Assembly (NCBI RefSeq): GCF_963678975.1
Contig: NC_089276.1
Coordinates: forward strand, 24,411,059-24,475,058
Length of the DNA stretch: 64,000 bases
Origin: Dysidea avara
Taxonomy: Eukaryota; Porifera; Demospongiae; Dictyoceratida; Dysideidae
Direction: 5' to 3'
Below, piece by piece: positions 9,501-20,970 of this stretch (position 1 is its first letter; each line of letters opens with the position of its first letter). The position numbers and the translations under genes were made by a program. The notes under the pieces were generated by a model. It saw nothing but the letters and a program-made list of their open reading frames with translations, did not search any database and had not been told where the DNA came from.

Positions 9501-12500
9501 CGTCTGAAAAGTGAACTATCCATTATGCTTCATTGTCAACTATGTTCAACCCATTGCAGGGCCGGGGCCCAGAGATTTTGAGTGGTCCAGCCAGACATGG
9601 ACTGCAATGAAGGTCATAGTCATGTACACTACTAAGTTTTTATTGATCTAATATGATCTGTAAATCAGGGATTATCTGCTTTGGTGTGTTACTTAACTGC
9701 ATGTGCGCACACATAGCTTGCTAAGCTAGAGGAGTCAAGGGGCATGCCCCCCAGGGAAACTTTTGAAAATAGGTGCTCTGAAATGGCACCTGGAGGCTAT
9801 TTGACATGCAAAGTCTCTTCTTTTTGTTAACATCAATGGTAATTTTGTGCTATATTGCCAATTAATTGAGTTTCATATCTGACTATTATAGCTAGTAGCT
9901 AATTTTATTCATAATGTATACATAAATTTCTCAACGTGAAAGTTTAGTTTTAGATTGTAACTGCATGCTAATTAATGCATGACATGCATGATCAATTAGC
10001 TCAATGCAGTGTGCCATGCAGATGACTCACTGGGTAATTTTAAGACAGTTAACACAGATGTAATGGCTTAGACTATAAGCTATATTCTATACTGAATGCT
10101 TTATTAGAGTATCACGATGCCTGTTCTATTAGAGTATATTTTGATGACTGCTCTATTAGAATATCTCAATCTTTTCACTAAAATCAAGTAGCTGAAAAGT
10201 GATTGGCTGGACTATGGGCTCTGGCCCTGACCCATTGTACAGCATTTCGAATCAAGAACTGTTCGTAAAGCACCTCTGCAATTCACACATACCAAAAGAC
10301 AGAAATCGTGCCATGCCCCAATCATATTAATTATCGTCTGAAAAGTGAAATATCCATTATGCTTTGCTGTCGGCTATGTTCAACCCGTTACACAGCAGTA
10401 CGAATCAAGAACTGTTCAAAAAGCACCTCTGCGATCAAAATAGTCACTATAAAAAATACGGACGATTTCCGTCTCGAAGGGAAGCCATCACGTGCTACCG
10501 CCAAATCGACACCTTTTACTGTCAGCAAAGATGAATGGGACACAAAGGAGGACACTGGTAAGTCCATGTTGTACGTACTGTGGTATGCCAAAAGGCACCT
10601 CTTGGGATGAAGCGACGTTAAGCAGTGAAAAAATCAAGCCCGTAGTCTTAGCCGTTATCAAGTTACGCTTGTCTGAACGCATCAGTCAGTCAATCAGGCA
10701 GTAGAAAATTCTGTTAAATAAATTATTTTTAAAATTCTGTAGCAACTTGTTGAAAGCGTTTCGGGTTGATCTGAAAGCTTGTTTGGGCTTTGTTTTACCC
10801 AACAAATACTGTCTCATCGTTGTCTGGGAAAATTGAGGCTGGTTTTTGGGTGGTGTTATTTTGTGGGCCATGCCTACTCCTTTGTGGTCCCTACTATACA
10901 GCAACTATCGTACTGTAAATAAAATATAATACCTGCAAAAAATGATAATTGCAAGAATGCAGGATGAAAAGAGTTTGTTATACTTGTAATTCTTCAACTT
11001 TCATATTCATGTGATTAGAGAAGCTGTAAATCCCTGCAGTCTAGTTATTAAATTAAATTCAAGGTATTAATCTGTATATTCCCGGTAGGAAATTGCAATG
11101 TATCGCTCTTAACAAAAAGGAAACTTGCCCAGGGTGAAAACCAGCCAGTAACTTATTCCATGTTCAACTAATATTTGCACTGTACCTGAGTAGAATTCCA
11201 CAATTGCAAGCTATAAAAAGTATTTATTTTTATTACTCAGAGAATCAGATATGGATGGATTCTTCTGTTTCACTGGAAAGAAAATAAAGCCATTTTGCAA
11301 GCGACTACAACAGGTTGGACTTAATTTAGCTCAGAAAGGAAACTGCAAAGATTCTGGTTAGTATTTCTTTACTTGTGCTGTAAAGCCTTAAATAAATGAA
11401 TAAATAAATAAATAATCTTGCCATTATAGGCACTAAGCTTATATGTCCATATGTATGCTATTATACATTTTTGTACTTTCACAATTACTTTTTGCAAGTA
11501 TTAATATCTTGCATGGGCATGGATTACATAGAAACACTGGAATTTCGTGTAGCTAGAGGATCAAGTCATCACTGTATTTGGAATTATTAAATGTCAAGAA
11601 ACTGACTCCCCTTTATTTACCAGCTTTTAGCCCTTGTGAGTTAGCACATATGGATACAGGAGTTATTGTTTTATGCGATTTGTACCATTTCTGTGTTGTC
11701 TTCAGCTTTTCATCTCAGCTCTTAATTATATTTCAGAAGGTAGCTGGCTTGCCTCAATTTCATGAAGTGCTTTAAGCATGGCTTCATCAATAAACAAATC
11801 TTTGGGTTCAGTCTTCATGTATGGTTTTCCTAGATATTCTGTCTTACTATGCTTCTGAGTCCAGCTTCAGGTTCACCTTCTTCATACAGTTCTAAATACC
11901 ATGCAACTACTTTGTGATCTGAGCCATTTGTGAATTTTTCATCACTGGATGGCAAGTGGCAATGCTCTTCTTTTGTGATGTAACATTATTAACTCTTGAA
12001 TATATCAAGAGTTCATGCTATCAAGAAGAACTTATGAACTCTTTAATACATGTACAACTTTATATATATATGTACCACTTTCACACCTCAGATCAAAGGA
12101 AAGCCAGTGCATATATATCACATATTGCACTGACTCAAAATGTTAACGAGATATACACACTGCTACCAGTGCGTATATCTCGTTAAGCCAGTGCATATAT
12201 CTCATTAACTCAAGGTATTACACAGTTAGGTGTGCGTGTATCTCATTAACCCATTCCATGAAATCCTCAGATTTCTTTGATGTCCTTTGCTATCTCTTTG
12301 TGCCATTATATAGTCAAACGTGTTAAGATTGATTGTGGGATTAGGTAGTTTCTCAAAAGCATATTGAACAATTTCTCTGACTGAAATGGAGCTGTTTCTG
12401 TTTTGATAAGTTCTAGACACCTGTCTCAATGTTACATAATGCTCGCTAAGTAAACTGAGCCATTAGAGGTGAAGTGTTATTCATGCGTGACTGTAAATTT

Positions 12501-13737
12501 ATTCATGGATACAGATTTAGTGAATACCTGGAAGCACTTATAACAGCGTTAAACCATCATTACAAGTCACGCTTCGACTCGTTATGCATTGGTGGTGAAG
12601 CGGTATTCATGCACTACTGTAATGGCTACAATTTACTCACGATTATTATAGTGAATACCTGGGAGTACTTCTACCAGTGTTAAACCATCATTATCAAGTT
12701 GCTTTTCGATGTCCTGTGTCTCCTTGCTCACTATATAAACCCACAATCGAACTTTTTGTATGCTCGTGTCATTGCGTGTACGTTTGAACTCTTAGCACAG
12801 CAATGCCTTGTCGTTGTTCTTACGTTGTTTCCAGTGTCCACTATCGAAATTCACTAATCCTACACTTATGAAGCATGCCAGCGGTTTCTCACACATGTAG
12901 GTGATTAACCCACGTGGTACATATTAGTTATACCACGGGCACTTGTGTTTTGCCTGATATATACGCACTCGCACTCGGGCTAACGCCCTCTTGCTCGAGT
13001 GTATATATCAGGCAAAGCACTCGTGCCAGTGGTATAACTATTACATATACTACACTGCTCATTACGCTATAGCAGATATGTTCACACATATTTTTGCATT
13101 ATTTTTTATAGTGAAGGAAGGGTCTCAGCAACCCACTGCCAATAAACCCGAAGATGATTGTATCAACAAGTCACATGAATTTAATTTCTGTTTAACATCC
13201 CCAGACAGTGATTACAAATTGTGCGAGTCCAAAGTTCTTGCAAAAGTTCCTGCATCTGTTACTGTTTCCAGCTCGGATTTGCGACAAACTGACACTGTTT
13301 CACCAACCAGATTGTACAGTAACAGGATCACTCGATCATTTAATTGCATATTATCTCCTAGTAAAATAACAAATGACTTGGACATGCCAACTGGAAAGTT
13401 TAATCGCTTTTCGCTCAGAAAATCCACCAGTTGTGATTGTTTGAATGAGACTCTTTTAAGCCTTCCTGTTAGTTATTCCACCTATAAAATGTCTTCAAAG
13501 AAACGTTTGACAAGACGATGTTACTCACTTGATAACTTGAGTGTCTTAATTCATGATGACCAGGATGGAGGCTATATTATGCCATCACTGCAACATGGTG
13601 ACCGGGATAGAGGCTATGTTATAGCATCACTACAGGCTAAAGGTAATGATTACCTTGAATTACTGCCTGCGACTACATACGAAGAAATCCAGGACCATCA
13701 TGTATATGATGAAATAAATAATTATTTGAAGAAGTAA
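6546..13737 (+). CDS. DOK/IRS-like docking protein (PH + IRS-type PTB), five exons
   Basis: The exons are 6546-6578, 6745-6997, 7509-7701, 11241-11356 and 13112-13737. All junctions carry GT-AG signals and agree in phase, giving about 406 residues. Residues 1-94 read as a PH domain (LFL near the start, KKWMKK, and a final helix with RELWYSEL). Residues about 97-195 read as an IRS-type PTB domain (conserved W, ISGYRFEK, GFFCF). The last exon is a serine-rich tail with tyrosines in YIMP, YVIA, YLEL, YEEI and YDEI contexts. DOK proteins are membrane-recruited substrates of tyrosine kinases that dock SH2 proteins; this role is inferred. The 5' end is the least certain part: the ATG at 6546 has a weak context, and an acceptor just before it (6540) could instead join an upstream exon. 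Introns 3 and 4 are full of transposons. Confidence 0.8.
9171..9392. repeat. Foldback element, family A, copy 1
   Basis: Nearly the whole 222 bp is a palindrome. The left arm (ttttcaactagagtagggac, then aaaaagta and acaagttggagtagt) returns as the reverse complement on the right. A second full copy is at 20971-21234, a right half at 29236-29358 and a decayed trace near 18632-18700. It lies just 5' of family C copy 2. Confidence 0.75.
9436..10920 (+). repeat. Composite repeat family C, copy 2
   Basis: It begins tgactggtgaacccacgcat and ends near ccctactatacagcaactat. It contains two tandem versions of the tcgtctgaaaagtgaa block, a hAT-like insertion (9557-10229), an open frame from 10308 of 100 codons with SKDEWDTKEDTG near its end, and a donor-like gacactg|gtaagtcc at 10558. 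The same reading frame reappears in copies 4 and 7. Confidence 0.7.
9557..10229. mobile_element. hAT-like element (CAGGGCC ends) with perfect 8-bp TSD
   Basis: It starts cagggccggggcccagag and ends gggctctggccctg. It is flanked by acccattg at 9549-9556 and 10230-10237. Three versions of the ctctattagagtat motif sit in the right subterminal part (10100-10170). It is inserted inside family C copy 2, so it is younger than that repeat. No transposase frame. Confidence 0.85.
11733..12429 (-). pseudogene. Broken minus-strand coding remnant in the adaptor gene's intron
   Basis: On the minus strand, one frame reads through SDHKVVAWYLELYEEGEPEAG and stops near 11833. The next frame continues with YMKTEPKDLFIDEAMLKALH to a stop near 11733, as if one base were lost or gained. 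Upstream on the same strand (12226-12429) is a further open stretch with EIVQYAFEKLPNP. Together they suggest an old retrocopy or transposon gene. No family is recognised. Confidence 0.35.
12060..12245. repeat. Short repeats of a gtatatctcgttaa unit
   Basis: The strings aacgagatatacac, gcgtatatctcgttaa, gcatatatctcattaa and gcgtgtatctcattaa occur within 130 bp, partly in inverted orientation. It resembles the core of a small foldback element. No coding. Confidence 0.4.
12465..12716. repeat. Diverged tandem duplication of about 125 bp
   Basis: Two consecutive units each begin ggtgaag with tattcatgc, pass through tagtgaatacctgg, and end ttaaaccatcatta. They share roughly three quarters of positions by eye. 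Confidence 0.55.
12925..13040. repeat. Foldback element just before the last adaptor exon
   Basis: The left arm tagttataccacgggcac with ttgcctgatatata is mirrored by tatatatcaggcaaagcac and gtgccagtggtataacta. It ends 71 bp before the acceptor of exon 5, so in a pre-mRNA it would form a stem close to the branch region. Confidence 0.6.
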
Positions 13738-13882
13738 TAACATTTTTATGTATATACAATGTACGTATTTACTTTAACACCTAGTCATAATCATGTATTC
13801 ATTGCTTCTGCTTTGCTTATTAGAATACCTCTTGGTTGTAGAAAACTATGAATGAAGGTAGACAAAGAGCTATAACAAGTTG

Positions 13883-14330
13883 AAGAAAAAATTAGGAAAT
13901 ATAATAAATGTCCATTAGTATACCTACATGTATAGACAACTTATTTCACTACTTTTTAGATATTCCCTTGTTTCGTTATTTTTTTCTTTAAAAATTCCAA
14001 AATTTTCCTTCTACTTGTTTGTTTACCTTTTAATAACATAATTATGAATACTGAACCCACACATACCACATATAGCCTTATCCATTGTCAAGTTATGCTT
14101 GGCTGGAGACATCAGTTAGTTAGTTTGTCAGTCAGTCAGCACAAATAGAAATGTAAATTTTATGAAATTTGGCAGGGTTTAAAGTCATGAAAAGTTGCTC
14201 TGAAGATGTTTATGGGTTTGGCTATGCCTAACCAATACTGCCAAGGTTATAAAAGAATGATAAGGCTGTCTTATGGGTAATTTTGTTGGGATAAGCACCA
14301 TGAATCCCCTAATATACAATACTAAGGCAA
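13883..14330 (+). repeat. Decayed family B module plus shortened family C, copy 3
   Basis: Half of a B module (taaatgtccattagtatacc to tttccttctacttgtttg) is followed by the tgaacccacacataccacat start of C. C is internally deleted down to the atcagttagttagt part and a cccctaatatacaatact end. There is no gene in 13740-15050 otherwise. Confidence 0.55.
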
Positions 14331-15051
14331 ATCTGAGGGGTTATCAGCAGTAAATTCAGTTCCAATGACTCAGGATGACTGATACAGTGTATATAAGTGC
14401 AATATATTGAAGTCAACCATGGTTCACAGTTACTGTGATTAATGCGGTGAATCAATGGAGAGAGGTAATACATATATATGGCTGTTGCTACGATATATGA
14501 TAACTAATTAGATATGGCTTATAACACTTGTAAAAAGAAAGGAAAATCATTATCCTATAATGTGATACATATGAATGGCTGACATGAAGCTATCTTATCC
14601 TCTTTTGACATGTAGATTTATATAAATGCACTGAATTTGCATCATAACAGCCAAGAAAATGCATCAAAATGAGTATCACCTCAAGGTGGTGAGATTCAAT
14701 GGCAGGATTTGCAGAGTGCCCCCTTTAATCAGGAAAGTGGAGCAAAGTATATCACTCCACTATTTTCACTGGGTATTGTGCATCAATGAGAAGAGGTGCT
14801 GTACAGTGGAACATTCAAGGTGATAAAACCTGTAGCTTATGTAAAAAAAAGTTATGAAGGCTGCTATAGTTCATACTTTAATTATGCCTAGCATCAAACT
14901 GTTGAAGTTGCTGTGAGTGTATGCAATTATACCAGGTACTCATAGATGATGAGTACATACTCATGCAGGCTGATGCCATTCCCCCAATGAATATCCATCA
15001 CTCCAGCCATCCCCATTAATGTAATGATTGATTGATTGATTTGGTACTGAG

Positions 15052-15337
15052 CAGTGGCAATTCTAAACCTGACCTACAGCCGGGGAGGGACCAAGTAGGG
15101 CACAGTTGTTGTATGGCTGCAGTATAAAGTAGAATTTCGGGGGTACAACCCCCAGAAGCTACAGGATTCTTGCAATTCATAATTAAAGGCTTGAAAACAG
15201 TCTAAAATTTATGCTAAAAGCATTTAAAATGCTGGAAATAACAATGCCAATCTACATTACAACTTTTTTCCCGCAAGATGTTTCAAAACTTATGTTTCAG
15301 TAGGGAGGGCCATGGCCCACCCTTAGAATTACCTATG
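15052..15337. mobile_element. Probable hAT-like MITE (CAGTGGCAATTCTAA ends)
   Basis: The left end cagtggcaattctaa and right end ttagaattacctatg are imperfect inverted repeats. The flanks gtactgag and gtactggc match at six of eight bases, as expected for an aged 8-bp duplication. Confidence 0.5.
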
Positions 15338-15654
15338 GTACTGGCATGGGATAGACGGCTTTAGCTGATATTATCCTATGCAGGGAACTGAAACATCACA
15401 GCTCCAGTATACAATGTACAATTTATTTATACATATGCCAAACTTATTGTAACTATGGGGTAAAGTAATTATTGGTCCAACTGTGACAATCAAAACAATC
15501 TGTTAGAAAATATTGATTTGCTGAGGTAAATTGTTCCAATTACGATGGTGCTAGGGAAGAAAGAAACTCATCTGGTAATATGGTGACCATGGTACCATAT
15601 AGTGGAGTGAATGGCAATAGCATTGTACTAGTATAGTGTCGTGGTATGTCACTG

Positions 15655-16020
15655 CAGTGTTGGGCAAGTTACTTTGTAAAAGTAACTAGTTCAGGGGCGG
15701 ATCCAGAGTTTGGAAAGAGGAGGGGCACCTTGCTGAAAAACAGTTGAAGACCAAAAAAACTCGCTGAAAAACAGTTGAAGACAAAAAAAAAAAAAGATTT
15801 CTAACTGACAAAGCCAGAGAGGGTTCGTCAGTACAGTCAGCGGATTAGAATCTTCGTATTGTGCACGTGCCTTCACTTTCAAAGCCTGGCACGTGCACAA
15901 TACGCCAACGCAAGAGAAATGCCGAATGAATCCACCCGGATGACGTGTGGTTTCGATCACGTGATAAAAGCTCCGCGGTCCGGTGGAGATATAACCATAT
16001 TTTTACTCTATTATCTATGA
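15655..16020. mobile_element. Fragments of two hAT-like ends and a hairpin-bearing insert
   Basis: A solo end (cagtgttgggcaagttactt at 15655) of the element family seen complete at 16256-16788 is cut at about 15692 by another typical hAT end (caggggcggatccaga). The right border of the latter was not found. Inside lies a 17-bp perfect stem at 15855-15871 and 15888-15904, and an actctattatctatgatat end like that of the 1199-2015 element occurs at about 16004. Confidence 0.45.
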
Positions 16021-16255
16021 TATAACGAGCGAGATATACTGATTATAAAGTCAGACAGTCAGAGGACGCTTACACGTAGTGTGGATTGAGGGAAGACACA
16101 TTTGAGACTTAGTAAGTTTTATTTTGCCTAGCTTTTATACTGCTGCAAATGGTCCCTCCGTCTTTTAACCAAGGGACAACGTTCGAGGCAAAGTTCTTGA
16201 TTATCTTGTTGATTATATAGAGGTCTAGCTATAGCTAACCAATACTGCAAATTGC

Positions 16256-16788
16256 CAGTGTTGGGATAGTTACTTTTTAATGTAACTCGTTACATATTAC
16301 ATATTGTATTATTTACAACTGAACTATTTAGTTACAGTTACATATTACTCAATACCCATATAATAAAGTAACTATATAATAACATTACTTTGTGTCCTCA
16401 ACCTTAAGCTGTCACGTGTGAAACTACCACTTTATCACATGACATGATTGCGTCGTTGGACAATGCAAATCTTGGTTATAAGCAAGAAGTTGGTGAATAA
16501 TTAATATTTAAGCTTCATTCGGTAGGCTGCGTTACTTCATAGTGGCAAGGCGTTACTCAGTGGATTACTAACAAGATTAGTAACTTCGTTACTTAAAGTA
16601 ATAATAGCTATTACATAATATTAGACTCGTTATAGTAACTTCATTACTTAGGTAACACATTACATTTGCAAGTAAAGTAACTTGAGTTATATTACCTGTT
16701 TTTACAGCATATTTCGTTATATTACCACAAAAGTAATAATTATTACATAATGCATTACTTATGTAATGCGTTGTTACCCCCAACACTG
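16256..16788. mobile_element. hAT-like MITE (CAGTGTTGGG ends)
   Basis: The ends are cagtgttgggatagttac and gttacccccaacactg. The flanks caaattgc and ccaattgc match at seven of eight bases. The interior is made of many gttactt/aagtaac and taatgcattac repeats. The same kind of end is common in hAT-like elements of marine animals. Confidence 0.75.
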
Positions 16789-16799
16789 CCAATTGCAAG

Positions 16800-17970
16800 C
16801 TAGCTGTCATGAAGGGATAATGAGACTTGAGTTTTGCTGACTGCTTGCACTTTTTACTGTGACCATGGCCAGTATATACTTTAATTAGTCTCTAACCCAG
16901 ATCTTGTGGTCTGGGCTTGAGACTATATGCTGACTTTATGGCGATACTCAGTCAACACTTCTTTCGGCACAGACTACAGTGTGGTGGAATCGAGGGGTCT
17001 GCAACTCCCTTGAAAATTCAAGGAAAATTTGAATTTTGAAATCTTAATAGGCATATACAAATGGAACCTCTACAAACTCCCTGAATTAATGACACAATAG
17101 AAAAAACCCGGCTCCTTAATAATTTTGGGACCCAATAGGTCTGGTTAACACATTTTGTGCCTCTGAAAGAGGAAAACCTCTGTATTACAGTAAAAGTGGC
17201 CAAAGTTCTGGGTCCCAAATGAGAGGTTTCATTGTATTAGCGTAAAATATTGATTATTGTCAGCATTTCATCAAAAAACCATCATAACTTTGTAAGTGAG
17301 CAACCTATGAAGGTCCAGTTTTCACTGTTCGATAAACTATTCTTCACTCTCCATAGAAACTGAATTTCGAAGCACTAGTGGAAGTAATTAGCTCATTACA
17401 TAAAAAAGTGTAAAACCAAAACCACAAATAAATCAAGTATCGTCGAAATGAATCTATTATTGACCACCCAATACATTTCCATAGATCTATTATCGATGGG
17501 TTTAGAAACTTTCACTCTAACTTTCTGTGGAATTCTTGGATTCCCTAAAGATTTTTACATAATGTGGGGATATCCTTGGGGAGTAAACGACTCGGGTTTG
17601 GCTTTGTTGTGCTGTTCTATTGTTCTGTAATTACATTACGGATTTTTGCGGTTGGTGAAAAGCCACCAAACTGTTCATAGTAACTGGGTGTCTAGGATCT
17701 AGAACTACGTAGTAGAAAATATACAAGAAATACTTTATAACACTTACCAGTAAAGAAAACAACGTATTTTGCTCTTTGTTTAATCCGTATACTACTAATC
17801 TTGTAATATTACCATTTACGTTATGCATGCTTCAATATTGTCAATAATAGATATGCATCGATAGTTGGTCGCTTACGCTACCTATGAAATCTCGTACACT
17901 CACCTGCGTATACTAGTAATAGCCTCTTTGGAATTTGTAAAAATCTCGACTCATTTTGAAATCTGAGGCA
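16800..17970. other. Non-coding, no feature seen
   Basis: AT-rich sequence with short unremarkable open frames on both strands. There is no domain signature, splice-consistent exon or clear repeat structure. Confidence 0.35.
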
Positions 17971-17974
17971 CTAG

Positions 17975-18262
17975 TAGTGCTGAAGCGAATAGCAATTTTT
18001 ACTATTTGAATAGTGAACAAAACAACCGAATATTTGATTATTTTTTAAGCTTATAGGTATACTTCTATAGAATAAGTACTGCAACTTTTTGTTAGGGAGC
18101 AAGGTAAAGCCTAAGAGCTATTTCTATCTTTTCTAAAATAGCTGGTTTTTCCATCTGAACACAGTATACAAAGTGCTAACGATTATTCAAATAGTGTGTT
18201 AGTGAATGGAATAGTGCATGCTGACTGAATAATCAAATAACTGAATAATCATTTCAGCACTA
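17975..18262. mobile_element. Probable hAT-like MITE (TAGTGCTGAA ends)
   Basis: The left end tagtgctgaagcgaata and right end ataatcatttcagcacta are inverted repeats. The interior has several ttgaatagtg/actattcaaa pieces. The expected 8-bp duplication is not clear (four of eight match), so the borders may be off by a few bases. Confidence 0.5.
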
Positions 18263-18805
18263 GGCTGTATAGAAACAAATTGAAATAAAACAATTCTTTT
18301 AAAGAAAAGCAATCAAGTCAGAGATTTCTTCATGAATTTCACAACCTTGGAGCTAGATTCTTTGCACAGAAGATACTTTGTATAGAAGCTAGATTCCATC
18401 CAACAGTGCTTTAGCAGTCTCTTTGGAAATTGTTGCATATTTCTTGTATATATATTTCCATATTTTAAGCATCGTGTGCTTCATTCAGAATCCTCATGAG
18501 TGGTATGCGAATCAATGCTAACTGTACTGAATACACAAGTGTAAGAAATTTTAAATTAGAGGCAATGTACAGCTGTAGCACCACAAAAGTACTGGGTTGG
18601 AGAAGTGCATATACGTAATGTCCAATTACTGTAAAACAATAACAAGAAATATCTCCCTACTGTGCTGTGGAGATTCTATAATTGAAATGCACAGTGGGGA
18701 TATGTGTGTACATATATATTCCTATCATGTAACTAATAAACTACAGACAATTTACTACTGTACTTTCTGTGTTTGTTAGAGAGCAGTAAACATATATACT
18801 GTATC

Positions 18806-18878
18806 ATGGGTCAAAGTTTCTCTTGGAACATTGGTCAATATTTCCCTTGGAACACTGATGACAGTAGATCTGATCAAG
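18806..18878 (+). CDS. Candidate first coding exon of the NLR gene
   Basis: An ATG at 18806 opens 24 codons starting MGQSFSWN and ends at a good donor, GATCAAG|GTATTT, with one base left over. The first internal NLR exon (36692) needs exactly one base from upstream, so the phases fit and would give an unbroken frame. MGxxxS is the N-myristoylation pattern. The partner exon is 17.8 kb away and is chosen only by phase, so the link is a hypothesis. Confidence 0.3.
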
Positions 18879-19190
18879 GTATTTAATGTTATTAAGCCAC
18901 TTGTGCAGTCATATATTTGGACACTGAATCTTTACTTATGAACAAGATAATCTAATATCCAAGATGGCTGTAGCAACAATTGTAACCATGTATGTATATG
19001 CTATGTTTTTTTGTATTTTTTTGTATTTATAGTGTAATGGACGATGTCCGAAATGACATTTTCTGACGTCACAAAACAAAATGACTGTGCCAGTGTGGGG
19101 AGTTTGTATAGGAAGATATTGGGCGAGATAGTGTTTCCCTATGATAGTGTTTATAAATTCGAAAAAGGGCGAAGGTAAGGCATATAGTAT

Positions 19191-19548
19191 TAGAAATGCA
19201 ACGATACAGTGTGTAGACGTATCGATATATTGCCTCTGGTGTATCACGATACAGCGATATATTGTGCGATACAAAGTAGAGTCTAAGCAATGGTCTATGT
19301 TGTTTTTTAATGTTGATTTTTGTTTTTTCAGAGAAATAAATGAGCTAAATTTTCTTCGAGAAGCATTACATACTATTCAGTTTAACCACAATGTACAATA
19401 ATTTGATTGTCAGGCATGTTAATAAGCCACGATATGTTGATATATCACTATACGCGATATATCGATACGGTTTGACTTTGTATCGATACAGCGATATTGT
19501 CTTAAAACGATACGATACGCGATATATCGATATATTGTTGCATCTCTA
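19191..19548. mobile_element. hAT-like MITE (TAGARATGCAAC ends), perfect 8-bp TSD
   Basis: The ends are tagaaatgcaacgatac and attgttgcatctcta. It is flanked by tatagtat on both sides (19183-19190 and 19549-19556). The interior is packed with cgatac/gtatcg and gatatatcgat repeats. Non-coding. Confidence 0.85.
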
Positions 19549-19879
19549 TATAGTATATAATTCAAGCCTGTTTGTGTCTGAATTTTAAAATTTTTGATCT
19601 GATTTCCTTGTTGAAGTGCATTTAGCATCATTACAGCACTTGTAGTACTTCTTACCTTTATTATCTCGTAGTTCCAAGTGTAGAAAACTACAGACAACAT
19701 TCATTTCGAATAGTGCATCTTAAAGTTTCTGAAGCGCCCCCACATTAACATGGCCATTTTGTCAATTATGACATCAAATTTTGTCATTGCAGATATCGTC
19801 CATAGGCTTAGTAACGATGGTGGAAAGTTTGATTCCAGTAATTGGATAAATGACTAATGACTACCAGTGAATTAAATAT

Positions 19880-20085
19880 CAAGTTAAAAAATGAAGTATA
19901 TAGGGATCCAAGGTAAACATTGGTAAAACAAGAGATAGTATTACAATTACATGCATTGGCAATTGTTTAATGCCAAAGTAGGGATTTTCCCACAGGGCTA
20001 TGTTGTAATACCATCATTCATGTCTCGTTTCACTAGTTTTATTGGATCTCTACTTCATTTTTAAATTAATTTTTTTTTTCTTTAC
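19880..20085. repeat. Foldback element, family D, copy 3 (damaged)
   Basis: It has agttaaaaaatgaagtatat on the left and ctacttcatttttaaatta on the right, with the family D core (aatgccaaagtagggatttt, taataccatcattcatgtct). The left arm is shortened. Full copies are at 51750-52026 and 60020-60281. Confidence 0.6.
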
Positions 20086-20265
20086 ATACATATATATGTA
20101 CACTAGTTTGTCTTTTGTTCAGTATAGCATTTACATAGCTATGTATGATAGCTTTACACGTATGACTGTTCTATTAGAGTATTGAACATAGCTTTTGTAT
20201 TAGAGTGACTGCTTTATTAGAGTATCTTGAGTGGCCACAGACGTGATTTTTTAATCATACAGACT

Positions 20266-20930
20266 TATGATGGTACTGTTTTATAGTAGGGACCACAAAG
20301 GTGTGGATGTGGCCCATGAAATAAAACATCACCCAAAACCCAGCCTTACTTTTCCCTGACGACAATGAAGCAGTATTGGTTAGATAAAACTAATCCCAAA
20401 CAAGCCTTCAGATTGACTCGAAACTTTCAGTGAAATTTAAAATGGAATTTTGTACTGAGTGACTGATTGAGTAACTGATTCCTTCAGACAAGTGTAACTC
20501 GATAATGGCTAAGGCTACGGACTTGATTTTTTCACTGTTTGATGTTGCTTTTGCCTGAGATCAGAAGGTGTCTTTTGAAGTACCGCAGTACACATAATGC
20601 ATTCTTCATGGACTTACCAATGTCCTCCTTTGTGTCCCATTCATCTTTGCTGACAGTTTCACTGTCAATTTGGCAGTAGCACATGATGGCTTCCCTTTGT
20701 AATAGAAATTGTCCGTATTTTTCATAGTGACTACTTTGATTACAGAGGTGATTTTGAACAGTCCTTGATTCGTAAATGCTGTGTAACGGGTTGAACATAG
20801 TTGACAATGAAGGATACTGGATACTTCACTTTTCAGACTACAATTGATACAGTAGCTGGGGCGCACGGCACCATTTCTTTCTTTTGATAGGGTTCACCTG
20901 TTGCAATAATTCCATTTTACAAAAAAGTTA
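20266..20930 (-). repeat. Composite repeat family C, copy 4
   Basis: Minus orientation. It has the end near 20270 (ttatagtagggaccacaaag), a donor-like site (minus acattg|gtaagtcc at about 20617) and an open frame of 86-91 codons sharing the CSTRYTAF, VVTMKNTDNF and KDEWDTKED pieces with copies 2 and 7. Its 5' side meets the family A foldback at 20971-21234. Confidence 0.65.
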
Positions 20931-20970
20931 ACAAAAAAGTTAACAAACAAGTACCTGTACATAAAAAATT

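Noticed and set aside
11578..11775. Tc1/mariner DDE transposase fragment
   Set aside because: PLYLPAFSPCEL recalls the LPxYSPxLNPIE motif, but the flanking residues do not fit and the opposite strand looks more coding.
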